A stretch of DNA of 64,000 nucleotides, from positions 23,926,917-23,990,916 of the forward strand of contig OX422184.1 in the NCBI GenBank assembly GCA_949130485.1, read 5' to 3'. The notes beneath the pieces were generated by a model that saw only the letters and a program-made list of their open reading frames with translations, was not told the origin of the DNA and did not search any database. A program made the translations under genes and the position numbers. Each line of letters starts with the position of its first letter. Position 1 is the first letter of the stretch. Below, piece after piece: positions 1 through 11,264 of this stretch. The DNA is from Agelas oroides (taxonomy: Eukaryota; Porifera; Demospongiae; Agelasida; Agelasidae).

Positions 1-2310
1 ACTTTATGAACCAGGTCAGTGGCACCACTATCAGACAGACCTGCATAAGGAAATTTGTATCATATAATTAGCGTGTACAGCTTCCAGATATCAATGGCGT
101 AGCAATGCAGTTCGATCTGTGCCTGGGCAATTCGATCCACAGTGAACTAAGGTCAGAGTGCACTCATTGTAGTCACTATGGCTGTAACACCAGCCTTGGA
201 CACCATAACAATCCTAGTGGCACCCTTGTCAACTGCAAGTGCAAAAAAAATACAGTCTGGGACGATACGTACTCGTCACTCCTTGCCGCGGCCTGGAGTG
301 CTCACAAGCCACACTGAAAGGGTGTGGCCTGCACAAATCACCGTGCCTGGGCAACTTTGAGATCCTGGCTGCGCCACTGCGAGATATCATATACCTATGA
401 TAGATGAGTAGCTGCCCAAGCTTGAGTGTCATCCAGGCATGACACTGTGCTCTTGAAAGCCCCAAAACACTGCCAGATATCATACCACTATGATAGCCCC
501 AAATAAATCAGATTGACAAATGTGAGTAGCTGAAGTAAAATTCAAGTTTTAATGATATTCATAGCATTACAGGTGGGTGTGGCTACAACTCATTGCTAAT
601 GTGTTACTAGTTAGTGATACACTTGCACGTTTGAGTCCTTCCATTGCTATAAAACCTCAATTTCAGTAGAACTTGGATCATGTGACTTACAGTTTGAATT
701 TTACTTGAACCGCTCACATAATAGAAGCCAGTTGTATATGGTGAAAACGTTTCCTGTATGTGTGTGCATTCTTCTATACATACATGTGTGAATGTATGGG
801 TGAGGGAAACAAAGTATCCGCAACTTTGTCCCTACCTGCCTGCAATCACATCCATGACAGATTAATGTTTCTTTGCAGTGTAGCAGTAGCTTCTCAGGCT
901 TGAGTGTGAGGATCCATGCAGGCATGACAATAGATCTAGAATTGTGGTACACCATGCTCTTGAAAGCTTCAACTCAATGTGGATGTTGTAGAGTTGTACA
1001 GTGTTCATAAAATGAAATTTTGCTTATGTGTGTATATACTTCTGTGTGTGTGTAGCCTCTTTCTCAGGCTCCTCCAGCTGTTTCATGAGGCTAGCTGAGG
1101 AGGAGCCTGTGTGTACATATGTTAGGCTTGTTCCAAGGCCCTACCCAGCTTTCCATTGCTTACACATCTACTGCAAGCAATGGGACGCCGGGCAGGGGAA
1201 TGAGGTATATGTGTGACGGTGACAGTGTATTTGGAGAGTTGAAAGTTGGTGGGACATGTCCTTGTGCCTGCATACCCACACACAATCAAAGTGCAACAAT
1301 TTAATAGGTAGTGGGATTAGCTAGTATTTACTTGATTCATCTGTGATGTTCCCAAAGTGAACATGTCTTGAGGTGGGGTGAGTCTCCTGGTGCACGTCTG
1401 CATGTGAAAGACGTAAAATACAGAGTTGAAACGTTGGATCTTCCAAACAATGCACTATTTCATGTACCTCGGGGTTAATATGTGTGTATCAATAATTCAT
1501 AAGCGTCAGTTTGCTAGCCACTTTGTTTAACTTCCCAGATCATACATAACTAGCTCTAGCTCTGTTATGCAATACTCAGTTCCCCCTTCATCTGAGACCA
1601 TCTAGCTCCCTCAAGTGTTCTTATCGTCTCCAAGACAATCATACCCACACTTGTGATAATTGTGTGTATTTGCTACCTGAGGTTTCCGCGGAGCTTGCCC
1701 AAGAAGTCCCCACTTAGCTACAGTGTATGCACTTTACGCGGAAACTGTTACAAACCGGTGTGCCCATGCATCCTGTCCCCCAGGCATCTTAAGAAATCCT
1801 TGCTACACAACTGCCTCTATTAACAGCTAGCAAAGATCCTGTTATCACTGCTATATGATAGCACTCTCATATGCCTTCACTGTAAAGAACATGGGGGTCG
1901 TCATGATTACATCAGCTTTGGACAATTTCATTAGCAAAATTCTTTTACCATGACATTTAAACCTACTAAAGCCTAATTGAGTTATTTGAACTTTGGAATC
2001 TATATTAGGCAATTACGACTCCACTATGTTTAATGATGCAGACATGCATGAAGTAGGAAACTGAAGAAATTTCATTTTTACAGTGTTTTGGCAGAAGTCA
2101 AACTTGAAGTCCAGAAATCCAAACTGTACTTTAGAATAAATATCTGAAATTATGAAATCTCATAATTATGGAATGAGCCATACGGTGATGGAAGCCTCAC
2201 ATTTGACAACAAACTGTTACTGCTCCTGAACTATAACTTGCTATTGCTAGATCTTGGACGAAGGTAGTAGAAGGCAAAAACTTTGTTTGCAACGTTTCAA
2301 TCGCACTTTG

Positions 2311-2352
2311 GCAATTTTCATCAGGCATGCAAAATTGCCTGATGAAAATTGC
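2311..2352. repeat. Asymmetric hairpin (shortened palindrome)
   Basis: This is the copy A counterpart of the perfect palindrome at 14,664-14,725, 20 bases shorter. One of the internal GCAATTTTCATCAG units is missing from the left arm, so the structure is no longer symmetric. Confidence 0.8.
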
Positions 2353-3346
2353 AAACTATTACTCTTCTGATTCTCTCAAACTTTGCAGCATTACACGATG
2401 CTATTTAACGTCACAGGTAGCGTCCCTTGATGCAATTTAATTGTGTCTTTACATGAATTTAGGCTATGTGCGCTTGAAACATGCACCAATTGTAGCTACA
2501 TTTAGGCATTCTGTGCAGACTATGACCCTACCCACACCCACTCAATAGCAAACTGATAACAGTCAGGGTTCTCAACCAGAAAACGCTGAAAACTGGATAC
2601 AGTGAAAGTAATGGAGCCCCTACAAAGTAAGAAGAGCATTTTGAGCATCCAAAGAAGAGAAATGGCCTACAAAATGCCGGTCAAGGCTTTTCTACAGCCA
2701 GCCACAACAGGTGCTATGTGCTGTTACCTGTTTCACTAGCTCTGCTTTCAAAGCGACAAAAGCCTATCTCCACAGCACATTTCATGATAGTGATGTAAGC
2801 AAGAAATGTTGCAACATTAGGTTAATTATCATAGGGTCTTAAATTAAACACGTAATTATGCCTCACTTGTGTTCCCATCTTTCTGTGGAGTATTATGTTG
2901 GTCAAGAAGAAAACCTGTACAATGCCAGAAGTGTAGCAAAAGCACAAGGTGAAGCCGAGTGTAAGTAACACTTTATTTACTTACGAGCAAACTTAGAGTT
3001 AGACAGCAAGCTTTCTCTGTAATTGGATGTGTTCACACTATGCAATGGTGAACTGTCACTAGAACTTTATACATTTAGATGCATAACCTCACAACATTTG
3101 TTGCAACTAGCTACTACACGCTCACATACGTAAGGCACAAACAATTAACATGCATATTACATGACTGTAGTTCACAGTCTATATGCATAGCTAGGCTAGT
3201 CAAATTCAACAGTTTCAGAGATATGTAATAGATAATGCATGGTAGCCTGGGATTTATGGTCAACAACTGCCCGACTCTGAGAGTGGAGCCCTTGGACAAG
3301 GCCGGGTGGTTATTGTAAACCATAAATCACAAACTAACATGCATTA

Positions 3347-3799
3347 CAGGCCCGGCGGAAGCAAAATTGAATTGGACCGGGCGGTATGTGACTGCGTGTG
3401 TAAGCACACAGCAGCTAGGGGAGTCCTTCGGGGGGAAAATTTTCAAATTTGATGCTCTGAGATCGCTTCTGAGGCCATTTTTCAGTCTTATCTGTAGCTC
3501 TTGGCAGGCTTCAACAATGCCATGATTAGTCTGCTACGCAACCACGTGGCTACATGTAGTTTTAGCCTCGTTCCCCAGACACCAGCAGCATGAAATTCCC
3601 GCACCCGCGCAAGTGACAAACGCTGCAACCAGGGCCGAACTATGCTACATTAGTCTGGCATCGCTGCCACTTAGCTTGTAGGCAACAAGCACGCATATTT
3701 CCAGCCTGCACGAGCATGCACCCACTCGAAAAATCTTGGAAACTCTCAAAAATTGGTCCGGCCATGGCCTGAGCAACTGGACCGGCTCCACCGGCCCTG
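3347..3799. mobile_element. hAT-like miniature element, copy A
   Basis: The left end reads CAGGCCCGGCGGAAGC and the right end, on the other strand, CAGGGCCGGTGGAGCC, so the termini are imperfect inverted repeats of the CAGGGCCGG type common in hAT elements. The string TGCATTA lies at both edges and overlaps the termini, so the target duplication cannot be fixed to the base. No transposase is encoded. The element is present in both duplicated copies and therefore predates the duplication. Confidence 0.5.
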
Positions 3800-3960
3800 C
3801 ATTATGTTCTATTCTTCAACCCGATTAGTCCTTGTTGTTATTAGTAAACATACAAGGTAATTTACATTGTAAACAAAATAGAAACATCATTTCACAACTG
3901 GTTTATGAGAGAGAATCTAAAACTTCCTGTCAGTATATGGAGAATAGTACCCACCTGTTA

Positions 3961-6749
3961 CTATAGAAACAAGGGTGAAGTGGAGTATATAATCATACAT
4001 ATTTATGAAGGTGTACCCTAAGAGTGACTTACTTGGATTTATGGGTGAGTTGATACCAGGGGTTGCAAGTGCAAAAGTAGCATCCATTGTCAAAACTGTA
4101 CTCAACTTTCTTCGATTGGTATAACGTGAGGTGAATTGCCTTTTGTTCTCGTTTGGCCGAAACAGAACAATGTACAACTTTCTTCCGAAAAAGCATGACA
4201 ACACAGCAAATGAGCTCATGATAACAGCAATTGCGATGGTTGCATTCTGTATCTCCTGGGTAAACCTTGTAGTAACGTAGCTTGGAATAAAGGCTATCCA
4301 GATTGTCAGAAGTGCAAAGGTGCAAAATGAGATGAATTTGGATTCATTCCAGTTCGATGGATACTTAAAACTCATGATCCCGAGTACACAAGCTGCAGTA
4401 ATGACTAGAGCTTCATAGGCAACTGACAGAACAAATATTGGAATTGGATCTTTAGCACAAGTTACAACAACGTCTGGAAAATTATTTGGATTCGTGGAGT
4501 TTAGTCGCAACTCTCGCTGAATTTCTGGAAGTTGCATAACTATTGAAACTATCACAAGTACCATTTGTCCCATTACAACAAGGAAGGTGAAAAAAATGTG
4601 GTGATATGCTTTCATACATTTAGGGCGTGTTGTTAGAGACTTGTTCTCAAAAAGACAAGTCACTCGATCATAACGGCTCCAAACATAAGTGAGAAGCAGA
4701 ACCAAATAGCAACCCTCTGAACAATGCACACACCAAGTGTAGGAGGAGCAACGTAAATGAATACAGAAGCAAAGCTTAGGCCAATTGCGATGAGTAGTAG
4801 TATCATTTGTTCCCGGCTGCAGATTTAATGACTGGGGTTTTGTAGTAAATTCCAAAAATTATTCCGGTCACTGCTACTGACAACAAGCCAAGCATCCCCA
4901 TTACAATGACCACAATTGACCAAGGCTCACAGAAGTTGCTAAAAGTTTCAACAATAGCTACACATCCATCACTACCATGCAGTGGGTTGTTACCCCACAT
5001 GTGGTGACCAAGCACAGAGCAGCTATTGCAGCTTGGGGCGAGGTGTTCACTTGAGAAGTTCTGCCCAAGACAAGGTTCACATATGCTACAGCAGGAGGAT
5101 GTCACTGGCCTGCGATACTGGCCTGGTATACAACGACCACAGTGAGATTCTGGAGGCTCATGAACATTGTAATTACCAAAGTCGAAGGTGCTCACATCAG
5201 TAAAGTTCAAAGCGGAACCACCAGCACTGTTCCAGGTTCCAACTCTAGTAAAGCCACAACTATTTCTGCACTGATAGTTCCATATATCAAACTGACCTTC
5301 CACATGTCCATCAGAGTTAAACTGCACTGTATTTCCAGTCAGTGGAGAATGGAATTGCACATCTGCAATGTACTCACTCAGAGACGAGCCATTCAATTCC
5401 CTCTTTTGTCCACTGCACCTGTTGTCTCTACGGCTCCAAACTGTTGGTTGATCACAGTTTTCTTGGAGAAAGCGATCTAAGGCATAGGCAAAGGTGTACA
5501 CTGCATCGATCGTCAGTGATACAAAGGGACTCTGTCTATAATGAGCAAAGCGAGTGATGTTTGAATTTTGATCACAGGCATTTTGGGAATCATTTGTAGA
5601 ATTCACTGTATTGTTACAATTAGCATAGTTTGCATAAATTTCAGGGAACCATGGATTTCGTTTATTGCTGTGGATTGTCAGCTGTGTCAGATATTCATGG
5701 AACTCCTGAACATGTGATGAAAAATAGATAAGTCCGTACATCCCCCCAGCAGTTTCATTAAACCTGCTGGCAACAATAGCTGACTGTAACAACTCAGTTG
5801 TTATCCATATGAACCTTCGCTCCGGAGAAATTTCCCTGACTTTCTGCAGAATCTGCTGTGTATGCTGAGCATGAGTATAAAGAACTACAACATTTGCAGC
5901 CGATGCATTCAGTTTCAATGCCACTGTGTGATAATCATCTTATAGAAAATCTTCATCGATTGGTTCCTTAACGTCCGTGCAGATTTCATTCATTACAGCC
6001 AGTTTTTGCAGTTCATCTGTTCCAGCCTGCCCATATATATCATTAGAGTACACAGTTGAAATGTGAGTCCAGTTGAACCACAGCATTAGATCAACCATCA
6101 CCTTTACTAAAATATTGTCCGGAGAAATTGTCCTATAGAAGTAGGAATACCTGTCCCTGTTGTTGAGTACAGGGGAAGCGGAAACGTAGCTGACCTGTGG
6201 CATTTGAAACAGACGCCCCAGGCCGGCCGAAACCATGCTAACTCTGCTTGCATAGGCTCCTACAATGCCTACAGTGGCGACAGATTCTGATACGTTTCCT
6301 CCAGGAAATGTCGAGCAGCTCTCAAGGGAGAGATGTTCTCCGGAAATGATAAGATCAAGAGCTTCATCCAAGCCAATGTTCTCGCTGTAACAGGTATCAC
6401 GTATGTCGTACCCCAGCTTGATGCCTCGTAGTAGTTGCGAGTCGGCGTTGATGGTGTCCAGTGCGAATAACATCGCCTCCATCAGCTGTTCGGAACGGAT
6501 CCCTCCACATTTTCCTCCAGCAGAAGCGGCGTCTTCAGAATGGACGGGAAACAGTCCGCCAATAACAAAGTCCTTGTCAGCACGACTGGCCGCACCGCGT
6601 ATTCTTTCATCCGCGCTCCTGATAACTTCAGATTCTTCTTGGTATCGGTACGTCCTCGGTTCCGCGACGCAGGCTCTTGGACTGGCAGCAGCAAGCAAAA
6701 TCACAAGCAGAAAGACGAGTGTGTGTAATTTTTGTAGTACACCAGCCAT
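3961..6749 (-). pseudogene. Metabotropic glutamate receptor-like class C GPCR, broken copy A
   Basis: This is the counterpart of the intact gene at 16,371-19,190, very close to it over most of its length. Three lesions break it. A GAA codon is TAA at 5,940-5,942, ending the protein after residue 269, inside the ligand-binding domain. One base is lost near 4,820, just before the first intracellular loop, giving a TGA at 4,803. Ten bases are lost at 4,667/4,668, after the third membrane segment. The two deletions total eleven bases and leave the tail in a third frame (open in 3,917-4,855). A 3-base in-frame deletion near 6,347 is harmless. The signal peptide is intact but unrelated to that of copy B. 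A truncated secreted ligand-binding fragment is the only product that could be made. If the lesions are assembly errors, it would be a second functional receptor. Confidence 0.85.
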
Positions 6750-6793
6750 TTTTTAAAAGAGACTGCATGGGCCGATTACATCTCGCGTCAGCC

Positions 6794-6802
6794 TTTTTTA
6801 TA
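6794..6802 (-). promoter_or_regulatory. TATA box upstream of receptor copy A
   Basis: On the minus strand the sequence reads TATAAAAAA, about 45 bases before the ATG at 6,749, a spacing that leaves a very short 5' leader. The corresponding region of copy B is unrelated, so the promoter is not part of the duplicated block. Confidence 0.45.
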
Positions 6803-6929
6803 ACAAATCACGAGGGAGTCGACATTCATTATCTGGCCCATGAGAATTTCCGGGAAACACACTTGAATTGATATACGTCCTCGATATACCCTACGTATAC
6901 TAGCATAGGCTAATGGTTCACAGGTGTTC

Positions 6930-7135
6930 TGAGGATTGTCAGTGAGTAGTGCCTGGGCAGCTGCCTCTCTGCAAGTTCTGCAAGAATGTGGTGGCTACTC
7001 ACTGCGAAAACAAAATTAGATGTTTTAACCACAGACTGAGTGTTTACCCTGGTTGCAGACTAGCTAGTAGCTATAGAGAGATGTTGGTTATGAGAGGTTT
7101 ATAAACTTCTCATAGACATGCAGGCTAAGGTTACG
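6930..7135. repeat. Diverged relative of the 59,956 inverted-repeat element
   Basis: The order CACTGCGAAAACA, GTTTTAACCACAGA, CCTGGTTGCAGA, GGTTATGAGA matches the left arm of the intact miniature element at 59,956-60,344. A CTGGGCAGCTGCC segment matches its right arm. No intact ends remain. Confidence 0.5.
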
Positions 7136-7344
7136 GTCACAAGCCTTGGTTCCCTTTGACTGGCTAAGTCGCCACCCCCTATTCCCTTCCCATATAACAT
7201 TACTCAATTTAACTGGCACAACAAAATGTAATGCTTACATAATAAAGATGTAATGCGGTACATACAATAAAAACAGTTGTGTGGGCTCTGTTACATGTTA
7301 TCATTGCATCTTCCGGTTACACTCAAACTATTTAATTACAAAGG

Positions 7345-7900
7345 AAAGGTTTAGAACCATAGTGGGCTAACTCACCAAACACTGCATGGGTTTGCTGCAT
7401 GGTATATTTGAGGCATGTTGGCTACATGCATTATGTAGGTCAAAGGGCCACTATATAAGCTTCCTGTGTTATTCTAGCCATACCTGCTACAGGTCATGTG
7501 TATGACATTTCAATACCTAACTGTTATTCTAGCGTTACCTGCTACAGGTCATGTGTATGACATTTCAATACCTGACAGTTTGATGTATACCTGCTACAGT
7601 CATGTGTATGACATTTCAATACCTGACAGTTTGATGTATACCTGTTATCGGATATGTACCTAACATTTTTAGGTATGATATTGATAGTAGCTGACGTTTC
7701 GTGGTAGGTAAGATTCCTAAAATTTATTTTGGACTGACATTTTGTGGCATGTATACCTGATTGTATGGAGCTGGCATTTTATGGTATTGTAGCTATATAC
7801 CTAGGTAAGATACCTATCAATTCCATGTATGTTATTATTTTTAGGTAATTGAATCCTCGTCTTTGGTTAGACCACTCTGATTCTAAGGCCTTCATTATTT
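7345..7900. repeat. Dispersed repeat with ACCTGCTACAGG units; single 36-mer seed
   Basis: Three degenerate units of the form ACCTGCTACAGGTCATGTG followed by ATGACATTTC lie at 7,486-7,640. They are followed by a run of similar ACATTTT and TACCT motifs to 7,860 and a segment beginning GGTTAGACCACTCTGATTC. The whole is the reverse complement of 57,530-57,990. At 7,345-7,380 there is one copy of the unit that forms the satellite at 57,910-58,776. The stretch has no coding capacity. Confidence 0.7.
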
Positions 7901-8463
7901 AATTTAATTTAATTTGATTTTAATATAGATTGCCACATGCAGCTAATGATGTTTTTGTACAGTAGAACCACAGAAGTTAGCTACTTGCCAATGTAGCTAC
8001 AGTTTTCAGAATGGCTATATGTACTGGGAAAACTAGCTACTTGGTTAAAATGACGGCAAGTGCTGGTTACTGCAGTTTCAGGGTTCACTGAACAGGTTGA
8101 TAGTATGACAAATGGATTTCCAAAACACAATCATCCATCAACCCACTCACAATTCCATCTAGCTTCAAGAGCTATCTAACATCATCAAACCAGATAATAG
8201 CCAACAGATAGATGCATATATATATATCACTGCAAAAACACTTGTGTTACTTTAACCACATTTTTAGGTTGTCTCAGTTGCATCAGTGTGACCAAGGAAT
8301 GCTACCAAATAGGTTTTCTTGAACAATTTTTGAGGAGCTTTTCCCATTAGCTAGTCTCGCTTTTAGAAGACCTATTTGGCTACATCCCTGGCATTTCTAC
8401 CACAACCATGCAACCAAGGAACCCTCCAGGTGCAGTTGTTACAAACCCCAAGATGCAACTTAA

Positions 8464-9098
8464 GGTGGCGGGATAGTCCGGTGGGCGTGGTTTATGAAAT
8501 ATATCAACATAAAATTTCTCGTACAGAATTTATCCCAGTACAACAAAACCTACTGAATATGAAGCAGGGAGGGTAGTGAATGTGTACAGGAAAAACCGTG
8601 GAAATAGCTCACTTTGTAGCCACAGTAAGCATACGAGTGTCCCCGCAGACTATTAACCAGAAATCTAAAGTACGAAGTACGCTAGCGACTTGATCTCGCT
8701 GTTGGAGATGCGCATTAATAAACTCTAGGGCGGCTCGAAACTTTTTTGCCGCTGCGGTAAATGGTACTCGAAATAGTGAATGAGAAAAAATTACTGTCTT
8801 ACCAAATTTCCTTGAAACAACGGGACGTAACGTTGCAGCGGAAGGCGATATCGCGAAAACTGCTTCGAGTCGCCCTTCGCACGGTATTTTTGCGTAGTTT
8901 CACAGTCTTCGCTAGTTGTAAATCGGTCTCCATGACTTGATTTTTGGTTACAAAAAAGTTCGATAACTAGCACCGTAACGGCTGAGTTCAAAGTTCAAAG
9001 TGAATAGCACATGCGCATATATACGTTCAATTAGGAATTACGGTATCTTAATTTATTGCTACGCGCGCGCCGTACGCACAGAACAGTATCCCGCCACC
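8464..9098. mobile_element. TTAA-flanked miniature element (piggyBac-like)
   Basis: The ends are perfect 12-bp inverted repeats, GGTGGCGGGATA on the left and TATCCCGCCACC on the right, immediately flanked by TTAA on both sides (8,460-8,463 and 9,099-9,102). A TTAA target duplication with GC-rich short ends is the signature of the piggyBac superfamily. The interior (635 bp) encodes no transposase, so this is a non-autonomous copy. Confidence 0.7.
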
Positions 9099-9121
9099 TT
9101 AAAGGATCCGCGTAAATAATT

Positions 9122-9500
9122 ACACACCCCTCACAGCAACTCCCGAAGCGATTTTTCCGCTTATGGACGTCACACATTCAATATACTACGTACAAAATCA
9201 TTGCGTGTATTGAGCGCACTACCGTGCTTCGGGCTAATATTATGGCGCGTAACGCGCGAGTATAAAGCAGGTGAAGGCGTGCATTGATAAACTGATGTCT
9301 GGCTCCTCCCTTGAGGGTAAAGCTTTTGAAACCACAAAACTCTGAACTCTAAGGCTTTCTACTTCAGGTCTTGTAGCTTTCCTAAAGCCTACTAACAAAG
9401 ATTTTACCTACGTATAGCACTTAACTCTGAAGTGTTCGAGCCAAGGTAAACCTACAGCACTAACCTCCCATGGGGTGCGGTTACTTTGCTCGTATAATAT
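9122..9500 (+). other. TATA-containing block, first of two direct copies
   Basis: The order of signals is GACGTCAC, a TATAAAGCAGGTGAAGG segment near 9,262, a GTAAAG donor-like site at 9,317, the canonical branch sequence TACTAAC at 9,390-9,396, and an AG at 9,416-9,417, 22 bases beyond the branch A. A second GTAAAC follows in CCAAGGTAAACC. The arrangement looks like a small spliced transcription unit, but no conserved open frame is present. It could equally be one terminal repeat of a mobile element. Confidence 0.4.
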
Positions 9501-9645
9501 AACCAAATATAACTAATATAATACACAGGCCAGAGGAAGCGTTGGACATCCAATCTGAGTTGATATTCGTTAATGGCATGGTGCACTTACCCCAGGAATG
9601 AAACTTTGGTACACCAACAACTCTCCCTTCACCAGCTACACCACT

Positions 9646-10075
9646 GTCACCCCTCACAGCGACGCTTACTTGACGTCACACGTTCAATATACTACGTATA
9701 AAATCATTGCGTGTATTGAGCGCGCTACCGTGCTACCGGCTGATATTACGCGGGTATATAAAGCAGGTGAAGGGGTGCCTCGCTATTCAAGATTTTTATG
9801 TCTGGCTCCTCCCTTGAGGGTAAAGCTTTTTTAAGAAGCCACAAAACTCTGAACTCTAAGTCTTCCTATACTTCAGCTAAATTTACAGCACAAAACCCTG
9901 ATCTCCTAAGCCTTCTACTTCAGGTCTTGTAGCTAGGTAGCACTGAACTTTTTTTCCCTAAAGCCTACTAACAAAGATTTTACCTACGTATAGCACTGAA
10001 CTCTAAAGTGTTCGAGCCAAGGTAAACCTGCAGCACTAACCTTCCGTGAGCATCTTGGGGTGCAGTTACTTTGCT
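9646..10075 (+). other. TATA-containing block, second of two direct copies
   Basis: This repeats the preceding block with a full palindromic TGACGTCA site, TATATAAAGCAGGTGAAGG near 9,757, a GTAAAG at 9,820, TACTAAC near 9,967, and an AG at 9,992-9,993. The interval between donor and branch site is about 70 bases longer because of an internal duplication of the ACTCTGAACTCTAAG type. Signals are better conserved than the filler between them. I see no protein-coding frame shared by the two blocks. Confidence 0.4.
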
Positions 10076-10619
10076 CGAATAAGATCAAAGAAACAACAAA
10101 CCTCACCAGAAATGCTGATTTATAGGCCTTCTGAAAGGAGATACTAATTTAACAAAAGAGGGAGGCTTCTCAACTAAACTCTTTCAAATTGTAAGCATTT
10201 CTTGAACTGTAGCTACGTGTCATGCACATAAAACAAGTGACCAAAATATGGTTAAAGTAACCTAAAACGTTTTGCATATATGAACTGGTATATACGTTGG
10301 CTAGCAGACAAGCTTGTAGTGTTTCAGCTAGCTCTTTGAAGCTTGATGGGTTGTGAAGGTGGTGATGGATGATAAATGTACGTATTTTCGATTTCCTTAA
10401 AAACATAGACTCTACATGCAGGCGTTCACTGGAACCTTTATCTTATTTCTAATCCTCTGCTGCTTCATCTCATCCCATAAAGCAATCCCAGGTCAAGTGA
10501 TGGTGGGCTGAAGTAGACGGTCTGGTCTGTGATAGTCTGGGAACATGACTAGGTCTGTGGAGGCATGCATGGATTTTCTGGCATTAATACATTCCATGTG
10601 CACACAAAATCTAAATATA

Positions 10620-10985
10620 TCTATAGTTTGCCTATGCAACAGGTGGAGATATTTTCCCTCCCTGAGGGCTAAAAGTGAAATTATGCCTCATAATTCTCCA
10701 TGTATTTTTAGTTTACACTACACCACATTGCTATACTACAGTACAGATTTTAAATAAAGTTGTGTGTAAACAATATTGAAGTTACTGTAAACACAATGGA
10801 CATGTACAGGTGTGTCTACAGTAATAACAACAAAGAGGTGGGATATATAATAGTTACATAGCAAAGGTGGCCAGGGATTTATGGCTAAACCTCGTCCTCG
10901 GGCTACGCCCTCACACTCGGTCTGTTTACTGCCATAAATCCCTGGCGCTGTGCTATAACTAATATTTTTTCTGGTCTCTGTTTTA
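10620..10985. repeat. Dispersed 350-bp repeat, first copy
   Basis: The segment from GCCTATGCAACAGGTGG to the hairpin formed by GCCAGGGATTTATGGC and GCCATAAATCCCTGGC is the reverse complement of 47,455-47,815. Both end in a GGACGAGG / CCTCGTCC motif. There are no genes between 10,080 and 11,970; the rest of that interval is unremarkable AT-rich DNA. Confidence 0.75.
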
Positions 10986-11136
10986 TTACTCTTGTTCCCA
11001 GACCCTCAGAAAGACCAAGCCATCTTGTTTCTTGTGCTGACATTAGAGTTCTGACACAATGCTTTGAGCGTTGAAAATTGGCCTGTGGGTTTCCAATGCT
11101 GTGTCTTCTCTTCACTTAATCCAGTGAAAGGTAAGG

Positions 11137-11264
11137 TATTGGCTAAGGACAAGCCCCGCTCCCAGGTGCTTGCTTGAAAAGAAAACGAGGCTAAGGACAA
11201 ACCCCACTCCCAGGTGCTTGCTTGAAAAAAAAAACAAGGCTAAGGACAAGCCCCGCTCCCAGGA
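11137..11264. repeat. Tandem repeat, about 50 bp, 2.5 units
   Basis: Three consecutive occurrences of GGCTAAGGACAA followed by CCCCGCTCCCAGG or a one-base variant. The first two units also carry TGCTTGCTTGAAAA. Confidence 0.85.

Larger units (their letters stand above)
1..6655. repeat. Segmental tandem duplication, copy A (left end outside window)
   Basis: The sequence from base 1 matches the sequence from 11,973 almost base for base, through non-coding DNA and the receptor gene, up to about 6,655 (19,096 in copy B), where similarity collapses inside the signal-peptide codons. Because intergenic DNA is as alike as the coding part, the event is recent. The outer left boundary is not visible because the window starts inside the copy. 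Apart from the receptor pseudogene at its right end, positions 1-3,340 hold no coding region I can support. Confidence 0.9.

Noticed and set aside
3114-3323. 69-codon frame repeated identically at 15,532-15,741
   Set aside because: Identity is explained by the recent segmental duplication; no conservation signal or splice context.
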